Positions 41,393 to 49,965 of a stretch of DNA of 64,000 bases are shown here, in pieces (the stretch's first letter is position 1; the number at the start of each line of letters is the position of its first letter). The translations under genes and the position numbers were made by a program. The notes beneath the pieces were generated by a model, which saw nothing but the letters and a program-made list of their open reading frames with translations, was not told where the DNA came from and did no database searches. The DNA comes from Halobacterium zhouii (GTDB lineage Archaea > Halobacteriota > Halobacteria > Halobacteriales > Halobacteriaceae): assembly GCF_021249405.1 (NCBI RefSeq), contig NZ_CP089593.1, positions 2,108,001 through 2,172,000 of the forward strand, given 5' to 3'.

Positions 41393-41959
41393 TCAGTAGT
41401 CCGTGACCTTCGATTGCACGCGACCGTCGTCCAACTCCGACATTCGAGAGTCCCCGAAGAATTTCGCGAGTTCCTCGGGCGTGACGTCGTCGGACTCGTA
41501 GAGGTACGCGATTTCGGTGAGCGAGAGCGACTCGTCCTCGGCGAGTTTCTGCCGGAGGTGGTCGGCGTCGAGGGCGTGGTGAGTCACGTCGAGTGAGACC
41601 GTCGCGCCGCGGTCGTCGGCGGCCTCCGCGAGGTTGACACCCTCACGGAGCACCGTCTCGAAGTCGAGGTCGGTGCGGCCGAGGCCGCGGTAGAGGAACG
41701 CCACCGCGGAGACGAGCGCGTCGAACGCCTCGGTGCCGTCGGCCTCGGCGGTGCGCTTCTCGAAGACCAACTCGAGGTCGCGCTCGGAGAGGTGTTCGAC
41801 GAGCACCTCGAAGTCGAGAAGCGCGTCGTAGATTCGGTCGCGGATCCTCGCGCGAGCGTTCCGTTCGGCCTGCACGCTCGCCAGTTCTCGGTCGCCTCGC
41901 AGGTACTCGCGGTCGGCCGCGGAGAGGACACCGCGGTCGCGTTCATCGTCACCCATCAT
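41393..41959 (-). CDS. Haloarchaeal conserved protein, unknown function
   Basis: A 188-residue acidic, helical protein. The N-terminal RGVLSAADREYLRGDRELAS and RARIRDRIYDALLDFEVL segments (about residues 9-53) are a recurring haloarchaeal module of unknown role. The middle resembles a helical repeat (LYRGLGRTDLDF). The gene begins with tandem ATG codons (41959 or 41956). It is divergent from the PCNA-like gene, and their AT-rich spacer (about 41985-42060) carries TTTATAT and TTTATT boxes. Function unknown. Confidence 0.75.
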   Translation of the reverse strand: MMGDDERDRGVLSAADREYLRGDRELASVQAERNARARIRDRIYDALLDFEVLVEHLSERDLELVFEKRTAEADGTEAFDALVSAVAFLYRGLGRTDLDFETVLREGVNLAEAADDRGATVSLDVTHHALDADHLRQKLAEDESLSLTEIAYLYESDDVTPEELAKFFGDSRMSELDDGRVQSKVTDY

Positions 41960-42132
41960 AATCCATATTCAGTTACGTCTTTCCCCACATGCATATAAAT
42001 ATAATCTGTTTTCGGTTATTCCCCCGTTTTAGTGGCAACCATCCGACAAAGGCTTTATTGGTGGAATGCACGACCGAACTCGACACGCGAGTGGCACGCA
42101 CTCGACCAGCGAGTCGCGCACCAACGAACACC

Positions 42133-42942
42133 ATGCCCCAGAACATTACCACACAGCGAGCGGCGAATCACCCGCAATCACCCAGCGACCCCACGTTCTC
42201 GGCAATCGCCCCCGCCGGAACGCTCCAGACCGCCCTCGACGCACTCGACGCGCTCGTCGACGAGTGCGTCCTCCGTGCCGACGAAGATGGTCTCTCCGCG
42301 ACCGCGATGGATCCGGCGACCGTCGGCCTGGTGGAACTCGACCTCGGCGCTGACGCGTTCGAAGCCTACGACGCCGCCGGAACGTCGATGGGCGTCGACC
42401 TCGAGCGCCTCCGGGACGTCGTCGGGATGGCCGACCGCGACCAACTGGTCCGGCTCGCGCTCGACGAGGAGACCCGGACACTCCACGTTCGCGTCGGTCA
42501 ACTCTCGTACACGCTCGCGCTCATCGACCCCGACGCCATCCGCTCCCCGCCGGACGAGATCGACTTCGCCGACCAGTTCACCGCGACCGTTGCCGCCGAC
42601 GGCGCGGCGTTCTCGCGGGCCGTCGAGGCCGCGGACATGGTCTCCGACCACCTGGAACTCGGCGTCGACGAGGAGGCAACCCACCTGTACGCGAGGGCCG
42701 ACGGCGACACCGACACCGTCTCCGTGGAGGTCCCAGAGGAGGACTGTTCCACCTTCGACCCCGGTGTGGCACGCTCACTGTTCTCGCTGCAGTACCTCTC
42801 GTCGGTCGAGCGCGCCGTGCCCGCGGACCACCGTGTTCGACTCCGACTCGGCGAGGAAGCGCCTATCGAGGTCGAGTTTGGGATAGCCGACAGCGACGGA
42901 ACCGCCCGGTACGTTATCTCGCCGCGACTCACGCAGAACTGA
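42133..42942 (+). CDS. PCNA-like sliding clamp with N-terminal extension
   Basis: A 269-residue homologue of the replication clamp PCNA. After a 20-residue extension, PTFSAIAPAGTLQTALDALD matches the usual clamp start. ALVDECVLRADEDGLSATAMDP, SLFSLQYLSSVERAVP and the ending SDGTARYVISPRLTQN follow (quoted in pieces). Sequence is noticeably diverged from the common haloarchaeal PCNA (e.g. PATVGLVELDL), so it may be the only clamp or a second paralogue. TTTATT at 42054-42059 implies a leader of about 50 nt, or use of an in-frame GTG at 42091. Confidence 0.85.
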   Translation: MPQNITTQRAANHPQSPSDPTFSAIAPAGTLQTALDALDALVDECVLRADEDGLSATAMDPATVGLVELDLGADAFEAYDAAGTSMGVDLERLRDVVGMADRDQLVRLALDEETRTLHVRVGQLSYTLALIDPDAIRSPPDEIDFADQFTATVAADGAAFSRAVEAADMVSDHLELGVDEEATHLYARADGDTDTVSVEVPEEDCSTFDPGVARSLFSLQYLSSVERAVPADHRVRLRLGEEAPIEVEFGIADSDGTARYVISPRLTQN

Positions 42943-43154
42943 TTGCTTTCCTTACCGACAGACATCTGACTTGTCCCCGAACCCGGGAAAACAGCTTTCA
43001 GCCCGGTCCGCGAATATGTAAGCAAGGAGTAAGCTTAATCCAAACCACAATTCTTTTTGCGTAGCTGCAGCTATCCTCCAGAGTCGCCACAGAGATACTG
43101 ACTTGCCTGTTCGACGCTGAACGAACTGCGCGCCAACCAGCCACAGCCCCATCC
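42943..43154 (+). promoter_or_regulatory. Promoter region of the BAAT-type hydrolase gene
   Basis: About 210 bp less GC-rich than its surroundings, with AAGCTTAATCC and TTCTTTTTGC tracts near 43031-43060 and a perfect 12-nt palindrome TAGCTGCAGCTA at 43062-43073. No gene or RNA is recognised; the palindrome is a weak operator candidate. Confidence 0.35.
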
Positions 43155-44375
43155 ATGTCGGACGACAATCAAACACGACAGGTCGCGGACGCGAGCACGC
43201 TCACCATCGAAGCCCCGGAGACCAGCCAGAACGACGAACCGATCACCGTCCGCGTTACGGGCGCAGATCCCGGTGAATCCGTCGAACTCGCGGCCACGAT
43301 GACGGACGTGGAGGGCGTCGAGTGGTTCTCACAAGCGACGTTCACCGCCGGCGAAGACGGCGTCGTCGACCTCACCGAGCATGCGCCCGACTCCGGAAGC
43401 TACGACGGCGTCGAACCGATGGGATGGCTGTGGGCGATGGAGAGCGACGCCGACGCGCCGTTCGCGCGCTTCGGTGACTGGGACACAGTCGACGTCACCC
43501 TCCGCGCCGAAACACCGGGCGCAATCGCCGACCGGACGCTCACGCGCGTCCTGTTCGACGACGGCATCGAAGCCATCCCCGTCGACGCAGACGGCGTCGT
43601 CGGCACGCTGTACCTCCCCACCGACGACGGCCCGCACCCCAGCGTCATCGAACTCCACGGCTCCGGCGGTCGTCGGGGCGACGGCACCGCGAAGTTCCTC
43701 GCCAGCAACGGGTACGCCGCGCTCGCGCTCACGTACTTCGGCGACGACGACCAGGTGCTCCCGGACGAACTCGAGCACATCCCGCTATCGTACGCCGACG
43801 ACGCCATCGACTGGCTTCGCGACCGCCCCGAGGTTGCCGCCGGACACGTCGGCGTCGTCGGCGCCTCCCGTGGCGCGGAGTTCGCCCTGCTGCTCGCCGC
43901 GCACTGCGACTGGGTCGGCGCCGTCGTCTCGTTCGCCGGCAGCGGCGTTCCGTGGGACACCCCCAGCAGCGCGCCCGCGTGGACTCACAACGGCGACCCA
44001 GTCCCACATATCGAAGCGGACGAGCATCCCACCGTCACGGATCTCGACGAGCGCGACCTCGCGGGCAACGTCCCGCCGGTCGAGAACGCCACCGCCCCCA
44101 TCCTGTTGCTCTCTGGTCAGGAGGACAACACCTGGAACGCCAGTCGGCTCTCCGACGTCGTCGTCGACCGTCTCGACGAACACGACTTCGACCACGACTA
44201 CGAACACCGCACCTACGACGACTGCGGCCACCTCATCGGCCGGCCATACGCCCCGCTCACCGGCATCAACGACATCGACCACGCGCACGGAACGCCTCAG
44301 GGCACCGTCCGCGCCGGGGAGGACGCCTGGCCCGCAGTGCTGGAGTGTCTGGAAACCGGGCTCTCTGAGGACTGA
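43155..44375 (+). CDS. BAAT/acyl-CoA thioesterase-type alpha/beta hydrolase
   Basis: A 406-residue protein with two domains: an N-terminal beta sandwich of the bile acid-CoA transferase/acyl-CoA thioesterase type (about residues 15-125, with EPITVRVTGADPGESVEL) and a C-terminal alpha/beta hydrolase (about 140-400). The nucleophile elbow is GASRG (about 236-240, Ser nucleophile), the acid is probably D in LSGQEDNTW, and the histidine is in DCGHLIGRPY. It would cleave or transfer fatty acyl groups from CoA. It stands alone in this region. Confidence 0.88.
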   Translation: MSDDNQTRQVADASTLTIEAPETSQNDEPITVRVTGADPGESVELAATMTDVEGVEWFSQATFTAGEDGVVDLTEHAPDSGSYDGVEPMGWLWAMESDADAPFARFGDWDTVDVTLRAETPGAIADRTLTRVLFDDGIEAIPVDADGVVGTLYLPTDDGPHPSVIELHGSGGRRGDGTAKFLASNGYAALALTYFGDDDQVLPDELEHIPLSYADDAIDWLRDRPEVAAGHVGVVGASRGAEFALLLAAHCDWVGAVVSFAGSGVPWDTPSSAPAWTHNGDPVPHIEADEHPTVTDLDERDLAGNVPPVENATAPILLLSGQEDNTWNASRLSDVVVDRLDEHDFDHDYEHRTYDDCGHLIGRPYAPLTGINDIDHAHGTPQGTVRAGEDAWPAVLECLETGLSED

Positions 44376-44461
44376 CAACCCCTAAACCGCCCGAGCCGAT
44401 CTGCTGCCGGAACTCCACCCACCACCCAGAACTTATCCCTGGTTGATGTGTCGGCCGGTTC

Positions 44462-44809
44462 ATGACCATGGGAATTCCTCTCGGCGCCGTGGCGGGTGTG
44501 TTCTCCGCCGGCTACCTCGTGCTCGGCGCCCTCGCGTACGTGGTCGGGATGGTGGGCGGCTGGTCGACGACCCGGGAGACGGGTTGCATACTGGCGGTCT
44601 GGTCGTTCCTTCCCACCCTCGCGGTGATGGGCGTCTACGTGCTGATACCCGTTCTTCCAGGAGAACTATCTAGGCTGCTCATGGTGATTCTGTGGCCTGT
44701 CGGGGCGCTCGCCACAGTACTGTCCCCGCTTATTCTCGCTGTCATCGGGGTGGCGCCGTGGAACATTCCATTGCCCTGGCACACCCGAGAGGACACGACC
44801 GAAAATTGA
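44462..44809 (+). CDS. Small membrane protein, unknown function
   Basis: A 115-residue protein with three predicted membrane helices (about residues 7-32, 43-62 and 70-97) and a short charged C terminus. ACTTATCC about 30 bp upstream is a plausible TATA box. A second in-frame ATG two codons in (44468) is an alternative start. No family recognised. Confidence 0.6.
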   Translation: MTMGIPLGAVAGVFSAGYLVLGALAYVVGMVGGWSTTRETGCILAVWSFLPTLAVMGVYVLIPVLPGELSRLLMVILWPVGALATVLSPLILAVIGVAPWNIPLPWHTREDTTEN

Positions 44810-44840
44810 CTGAACGCTGCGGTTGGCCGCGTCTGTTGCC

Positions 44841-45812
44841 TCAGACGTTCGGCGGTTCGCCGCCGAACGCTTCGATGAGCGCGGGCACGACCTCGAAGAG
44901 GTCGCCGACCACGCCGTAGTCCGCGATGTCGTAGATGGGAGCGTCCGGGTCCGTGTTGACCGCGATGATGGTCTCGGCGCCCTTCATCCCAGCGACGTGC
45001 TGGACCGCGCCGGAGATACCGATGGCGAGGTAGACGTCCGGCGTCACCTGCTTGCCGGACTGGCCGACCTGGCGGTTCTTCGGCAGCCAGCCGTTGTCCA
45101 CGATGGGGCGGGACGAGGAGAGCGTCGCGCCGGTCGCTTCCACCAGCGCCTCGATAAGTTCGAGGTTCTCCTCCTCCTCGATGCCGCGCCCGATGGACAC
45201 CAGGAAGTTCGCCTCGCTGATGTCGACGTCGCCGCCGCCGACCTCCTCGAAGCCCCGCACGGTCGACCGCACGGCGTCCTCGTCGATGGAGACTTCGAAC
45301 GTCGAGACGTCGGCGTCGCCGACGCCCTCCGCGGCCGGCCACTCGCCGCCGCGCACGGACACCGCGAACGGCCCCTCGTCGGCCTCCACGGTGGTCTCGA
45401 CCTTCGAGGCGTACATCTCGCGGGCGACCTCGAGCGTGCCGCCGTCGTAATCGACGTCGACGGCGTCCGAGACGTACGTGTAGCCCAGCCGGCTCGCCAC
45501 AGCGGGCGCGTAGTCGAGGCCGTTCACGCTGTTCGGGAGCACGAGCACCTCGGGGTCGATGTCCGCGGCGAGTGCTTCGATGGCCTGCACGTAGACGTCG
45601 TGGTTGAACTCCTCGCCGTTCGGCACGGCGTGGACCTGGTCGACGCCCTCGCGGTTGAGGGAGTCAGCCAGGGAGTCCACGTCCCCCGAGATGACCGCGG
45701 CGTGGAGGTCCGTGCCCGCGGCGTCCGCGAGTTCGCGGCCCGCCGTCAGGAGTTCGTAGCTCACGTCACGGAGTTCTCCGCGTCGGTGGTCGGCGACGGC
45801 CAGAACGGTCAT
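44841..45812 (-). CDS. etfA: Electron transfer flavoprotein, alpha subunit
   Basis: A 323-residue FAD-binding subunit of ETF, which passes electrons from acyl-CoA dehydrogenases and similar enzymes to the quinone pool. The C-terminal FAD domain (about residues 200-323) is clear: SSRPIVDNGWLPKNRQVGQS, then SGKQVTPDVYLAIGISGAVQH and NTDPDAPIYDIADYGVVGD (in pieces). The N-terminal domain pairs with EtfB. It lies 58 bp downstream of etfB on the same strand. Confidence 0.95.
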   Translation of the reverse strand: MTVLAVADHRRGELRDVSYELLTAGRELADAAGTDLHAAVISGDVDSLADSLNREGVDQVHAVPNGEEFNHDVYVQAIEALAADIDPEVLVLPNSVNGLDYAPAVASRLGYTYVSDAVDVDYDGGTLEVAREMYASKVETTVEADEGPFAVSVRGGEWPAAEGVGDADVSTFEVSIDEDAVRSTVRGFEEVGGGDVDISEANFLVSIGRGIEEEENLELIEALVEATGATLSSSRPIVDNGWLPKNRQVGQSGKQVTPDVYLAIGISGAVQHVAGMKGAETIIAVNTDPDAPIYDIADYGVVGDLFEVVPALIEAFGGEPPNV

Positions 45813-45870
45813 CGGCTCTCACCCCCGGTGAGAACGATGACGTCGTCGGGCGCGCAGCGTCCGACGGAAG

Positions 45871-46671
45871 TCATTCGCCGACCACCCCCTTCTCGCGGAG
45901 TACGTCAGCGAGCGCCGCGGCCTGCTCGCTCGCGTCGCCCTCGAGATACTGCGCGTCGCTCTCGCTCTCCGGTTCGTACATCGCCGTGAGTTCGAGGTCG
46001 CTGTCCGCGACCGACGCGTCCAGGCCGAGGTCCGCGAGCGTCTGGACGTCGATCTCCTTGGACTGGGCCTGCCGGATGCCCCGGAGGCTCGCGTACCGCG
46101 GCTCGTTGATGCCCGTCTGGATGGTGAGCACCGCCGGCAGTTCGACGTCCGTGAGCTCCTCGACGCCGCCCTCCAGTTCGCGGTGAACCGAGGCAACGCC
46201 CTCCTCGAGCACCTTCTCGGTGTCGAGTGCGTTCACGACAGCGGCCCACTCGAAGCCGACGGTCTCGGCAAGCGCGACGCCGGTCGCGCCGAAGTTGTCG
46301 TCGCTCGCCTGTACGCCCGACAGCACGATATCGGGGTCCTCGGCCTCGACGACCGCCGCAAGCAACTCGGCCTTCGACCCGACGTCGAGCAGGCCGGCGT
46401 CCGCGAGGTCGTCGTCCCAGACGCGGACCGCGCGGTCCGCGCCCTTCGCGAGCGCCATCCGGATGGTCTCCTCGGCGCGCTCCGGGCCGACGGTCACGGC
46501 GACGACCTCGACGTCGTCGCCCGCCTCCGAAAGCTGGACGCCCGCCTCGACGGCGTAGTCGTCCCACTCGTTCAGGTCGTAGTCGAGGTAGGTGTCCTCG
46601 ATCTCCGTGCCGGAGATCTCGAAGTCCTCCTCGACCGTGGCCACCTCCTTGACAGTGACGAGAACCTTCAT
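45871..46671 (-). CDS. etfB: Electron transfer flavoprotein, beta subunit
   Basis: A 266-residue partner of EtfA. MKVLVTVKEVATVEEDFEI at the start, YDLNEWDDYAVEAGVQL, MALAKGADRAVRVWDDDL, and SGVQASDDNFGATGVALAE (nucleotide-binding region) are ETF-beta features, ending with LPAVLTIQTGINEPRY. ATG 46671 is preferred over the directly preceding GTG. Together with etfA it forms a two-gene operon; no fixB/fixC-type or dehydrogenase gene adjoins. Confidence 0.95.
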   Translation of the reverse strand: MKVLVTVKEVATVEEDFEISGTEIEDTYLDYDLNEWDDYAVEAGVQLSEAGDDVEVVAVTVGPERAEETIRMALAKGADRAVRVWDDDLADAGLLDVGSKAELLAAVVEAEDPDIVLSGVQASDDNFGATGVALAETVGFEWAAVVNALDTEKVLEEGVASVHRELEGGVEELTDVELPAVLTIQTGINEPRYASLRGIRQAQSKEIDVQTLADLGLDASVADSDLELTAMYEPESESDAQYLEGDASEQAAALADVLREKGVVGE

Positions 46672-46778
46672 CACCGCGTAACTCGCCCGTCGCGGCGGTA
46701 AACGTTTTCGGAACTCGGGGAGTCGCGCTCGGAGTTGTCAACCGGACGCCGTCCGACAGTTCCGCCGGACACCGCCCC

Positions 46779-47894
46779 CTACTCGTCCGCGTGCTCCTCG
46801 TCGTTGACGCCCTCGCCCGGTAGCGAGATGAGGTTCTCGCGCCCGATGCGGAGCTTCTCCACGCGGCCGTCGTCGGCCATCGAGGAGAGCAACTGAGAGA
46901 CCTTCGCGTTCGACCACCGCGTCTCATCGACGATCTTCGCCTGCTTCATCCGTCCGCCGTTGTCCGCGAGCAGTTGCTCGACGCGCTCCTCGTCGCTCAA
47001 CAGTTCGCTGTCGACGGCGGCCCCACCCCCCGACGCCGAGTCGTCACTCGACCCCGCAGTGGCCGCCGCCTCGGGCGTCGTTCCGCCGTTCGGCGAACTG
47101 GAGTTGTTCGGCAGTTGGTCGTCGGTCGAACTCCGACCGGCGTCGCCCGAGTACTGGTACGCCCAGACGAGGATGCCGCCGACCACCAGCGCGAGCGCGC
47201 CGACGCCGAGCAGCGTCAGAAGCGACGTCGCGAACGGCTGTTCCTGGAGGCCGTCGTCAGTGAACACGACGCTCGGCTGCCCGGACTCGAAGTTCTGGGG
47301 ACCTGTCCACTGGTAGCCGCCGTTCACCACGGTCGCCTCCGGCCGCACTTGCTCCGGTTCGAACCCCGACGGCGGCTGTATCGTGAGCGTCTGGCCGGGC
47401 TCCAGGTCCCCGAACCACGTCCCCGTGAACGAGTCCACGACGAACCGCTCGCCCTCCACGCGAGAGAAATTCGTCCACGTGAACTGGATGGAGAGCACGC
47501 CCGTCGAGTTGTTCCCGTGGTCGATGGTCTTGGCCGTCCGGGGGTTGGTCGCCCGGATCTGCATCGGCCGTCCCACCTCGTCACTCACCGACGAGACCAC
47601 CGACTCGAAGACGCCGACCGAGAACCCGGTGTTCGTCTCGCCCGCCTTGAACTGCTCTGCGAGTCTCGCGAACGCCGCCGAGTCGTTCGCGGTCTCGAGT
47701 GCGTACCGCGCGGAGATGTTCCAGCGGGCGTCGCCGTCGGGCTGGAGTTGTATCGTGATGTCGACGCCCTCCTGGTCCGGCGACTCCTGGAGGTCGAGCG
47801 TTCGCGCCGCCTGCCCGGACGTCGGATCCGCGGCCGCGACAACCGGCGCTGCGAGCACGCAGACGACGGCGACCAGGAGGGCGACCTGCCGCAT
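46779..47894 (-). CDS. Exported-sensor membrane protein with cytoplasmic winged helix
   Basis: A 371-residue protein with a signal peptide (1-20), an extracellular domain of about 200 residues (ITIQLQPDGDARWNISARYA.., ending near SVVFTDDG), one membrane helix (about 221-245), a long disordered Ser/Gly linker, and a C-terminal winged-helix domain (about 300-358, EERVEQLLADNGGRMKQAKI..). This topology suggests a one-component membrane-bound transcription regulator, possibly released by proteolysis. It is divergent from the secreted protein gene at 47996; the spacer holds TATA boxes for both. Confidence 0.85.
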   Translation of the reverse strand: MRQVALLVAVVCVLAAPVVAAADPTSGQAARTLDLQESPDQEGVDITIQLQPDGDARWNISARYALETANDSAAFARLAEQFKAGETNTGFSVGVFESVVSSVSDEVGRPMQIRATNPRTAKTIDHGNNSTGVLSIQFTWTNFSRVEGERFVVDSFTGTWFGDLEPGQTLTIQPPSGFEPEQVRPEATVVNGGYQWTGPQNFESGQPSVVFTDDGLQEQPFATSLLTLLGVGALALVVGGILVWAYQYSGDAGRSSTDDQLPNNSSSPNGGTTPEAAATAGSSDDSASGGGAAVDSELLSDEERVEQLLADNGGRMKQAKIVDETRWSNAKVSQLLSSMADDGRVEKLRIGRENLISLPGEGVNDEEHADE

Positions 47895-47964
47895 ACCCCG
47901 AAGGTGCACCGCGCTCGGGCAAAGTATTTTCCATCCAACGTGACGGGCAACGTGGGTCCGCATC

Positions 47965-47973
47965 GTTTTTATC
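47965..47973 (+). promoter_or_regulatory. TATA box of the secreted protein gene
   Basis: GTTTTTATC about 27 bp upstream of ATG 47996. An AAGTATTTTCC element at about 47920-47930 serves the divergent gene at 47894. Confidence 0.55.
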
Positions 47974-47995
47974 GGGGGGCGTTCAATCGAACGAC

Positions 47996-49201
47996 ATGTC
48001 TCGCGCCACTCCCGCCCTCGCCGCCCTCCTCCTCGTCATCGCGGGCGTGGCGCCCGCTGCCGTCGCCACCGGGACGATGTCCGCGCCCGTTCAACCCGCG
48101 GACGACCCAGTCGTCGGCGTCTCCGAGAACACCTCCCGCGTGCTCCTCCTGACGGACGCCGACGCCGCGGCGTTCCAGGATGCGAGCCCCACCGTCACGA
48201 AGGCGCTCGCCGCCGGGCACGCGAGCCTCAGCATCGAGTTCAAGCGAGAACAGATAGACCGGAAGCTATCGAGAGTCGACAGCGAGGCAATCGAGCACGC
48301 AATCCTGGAGAACGCCACTGACTGGGCGGCCGCGCGTCTCGCCGCGCTCCAGGAGCGCGAGCGGACCGCCCGCGCCGCGTTCGCGTCCGGCGACATCACC
48401 GCCGCCGAGTACGTGCTCACGCTCGGCATGATACACGCCGAGGCCGCGAAACTGGCAGCGTTCCTGGACGGCTCGTCGGACGAGGGGACGCTGTACAGTT
48501 ACGCGAGAGGCTACAGCGATATCCGCTCCGAGGTGAGTCGCATCAGCGCACAGACCGCGCTCGTCCGGGGACCGGTCCGGGAACGCGTCGCCACGGTCGT
48601 TCGCGGCGACCGCGAGGCGATTCGCGTCCACGTCACCACGGGCAACGGCGTGATGCTCTCGACCATCGACGGCGATCAGTACGTCCGCGAGACCATCCGT
48701 CCGGGCAACGCGGACCCCGAACTCGCGGAGGACTTCTCGAACGACATCATCCAGAAGTTCAACACCATCTACCCGTGGCTGGACAACAGTTCGTTCGGGC
48801 CGAGCATCTTCTTCCGCGGCGGCTACGCCTACTACTACACCACGAACCACGGCCACGGTCGCATCTCCGTGTACATGGACGCCACCACGAACGACGTCTA
48901 CGCCGAGTACCAGTGGAAGACGCTGGCCGAACTCCCCTTCGAGATCGGCGAATCAACCACCGAAGGTAACACGACGCTCAACGTCTCCCGGACGTACGCC
49001 GGCGGCCCGCTGCACGTCGCTACCCAGAACCGGAGTGGCGCGCCGACGGACACCCGGATATACGTGAACGGCACGCTCGTCGGGTCGACGGGGTCGGATG
49101 GCGAACTGTGGACCATCAGCCCCGCCGGCACGTACAACGTCACGGCCGGCCAGAGTCCGGTGAGCGCCGAGGTGAACGTCACGGCGCGACCGGTGCCGTA
49201 A
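47996..49201 (+). CDS. Secreted haloarchaeal protein with helical and beta domains
   Basis: A 401-residue protein with a signal peptide (about 1-25). Residues 60-190 are a helical, coiled-coil-like domain (HAILENATDWAAARLAALQE, RERTARAAFASGDITAAEYV). Residues 210-320 form a beta-rich domain with aromatic repeats (FFRGGYAYYYTTNHGHGRIS). The end is an Ig/PEGA-like module (IYVNGTLVGSTGSDGELWTI). No PGF tail or lipobox is seen, so it may be released or held by other means. Divergent from the membrane-bound regulator, with which it may be co-regulated. Function unknown. Confidence 0.8.
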   Translation: MSRATPALAALLLVIAGVAPAAVATGTMSAPVQPADDPVVGVSENTSRVLLLTDADAAAFQDASPTVTKALAAGHASLSIEFKREQIDRKLSRVDSEAIEHAILENATDWAAARLAALQERERTARAAFASGDITAAEYVLTLGMIHAEAAKLAAFLDGSSDEGTLYSYARGYSDIRSEVSRISAQTALVRGPVRERVATVVRGDREAIRVHVTTGNGVMLSTIDGDQYVRETIRPGNADPELAEDFSNDIIQKFNTIYPWLDNSSFGPSIFFRGGYAYYYTTNHGHGRISVYMDATTNDVYAEYQWKTLAELPFEIGESTTEGNTTLNVSRTYAGGPLHVATQNRSGAPTDTRIYVNGTLVGSTGSDGELWTISPAGTYNVTAGQSPVSAEVNVTARPVP

Positions 49202-49291
49202 CTCGTCCTCGCAGAACCGTCGATTCCGCCCGCTGACCGAGCACTGCGCCGCGCCGAAGGTTCTTGTACCAGAACGCGACCAACCCATCGC

Positions 49292-49744
49292 GTGGCTCGT
49301 GCTTCAACGACGCCGGTAGCCGTCGCGCTCCTCGTCGCCGTCACGGTTGTCGCGGCGGCGGGGTTCGCCACCGCGCTGCCGGCGCTCCCGAGCGACCCCG
49401 AACCACATCGCGCCGTGTCGGCGGACGCGACGCCGGACGGAGCGGTCGCGCTCACACTGCTCTCCGGCCCCAGCGTCGACGTTCGGAACCTCGACGTGCG
49501 CGTCACCGTCGACGGGCGAGCGCTCCGCCACCAGCCACCAGTGCCGTTCTTCGCCGCGCACGGCTTCCGCGGCGGCCCGACCGGCCCGTTCAACGTCGCC
49601 GCCGACCCGACCTGGTCGGTCGGTGAAACCGCGAGCTTCCGGGTCGCCTCGACCAACCACCCCGTGCTCCGCGACGGCGACACCGTGAAAATCAGGCTGC
49701 TCGTCCGCGGGCAGGTCGTCGCGGTGGCCACTGACAGAGCCTGA
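49292..49744 (+). CDS. Type IV pilin-like secreted protein
   Basis: A 150-residue protein from GTG. Its N terminus (ARASTTPVAVALLVAVTVVA) is a basic/polar start followed by a long hydrophobic helix, as in archaeal type IV pilins. The rest resembles the pilin-like beta domain (VALTLLSGPSVDVRNLDVRV, WSVGETASFRV, DGDTVKIRLLVRG). The class III signal cleavage site is not obvious, so pilin identity is moderate. TTCTTGTA about 27 bp upstream supports the GTG start. It follows the secreted protein on the same strand after 90 bp. Confidence 0.7.
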   Translation: MARASTTPVAVALLVAVTVVAAAGFATALPALPSDPEPHRAVSADATPDGAVALTLLSGPSVDVRNLDVRVTVDGRALRHQPPVPFFAAHGFRGGPTGPFNVAADPTWSVGETASFRVASTNHPVLRDGDTVKIRLLVRGQVVAVATDRA

Positions 49745-49758
49745 GCAGTTCCGCTCGG

Positions 49759-49965
49759 TCAGTCTGCTCCCTCACTCCTCAGGCGCACGGCTCACGGCTC
49801 ACTGCATTCGCCGTTCTCTCAGTCTGCTCCCTCACTCCTCAGGCGCACGGCTCGCGGTTCCCTCCGGTCACCGCTCGCTCAGTCTGCGCCTTCGCTACGC
49901 TCAGGCGCACGGCTCACGGCATTCGCCGTTCTCTCAGTCTGCTCCCTCACTTCGTTCGGGAGCAC
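49759..49965. repeat. 60-bp tandem repeat, about 3.5 copies
   Basis: Units begin TCAGTCTGCTCCCTCACTCC at 49759, 49819, 49879 (diverged) and 49934 (partial), giving periods of 60, 60 and 55 bp. They include GGCGCACGGCTCACGG. The last unit covers the stop and final codons of the methyltransferase gene, giving its APERSEGAD tail. Not a CRISPR array, as there are no unique spacers. Confidence 0.75.

Noticed and set aside
49759..49965. Possible CRISPR array
   Set aside because: Units are contiguous 60-bp repeats without unique spacers, and no cas genes are present.
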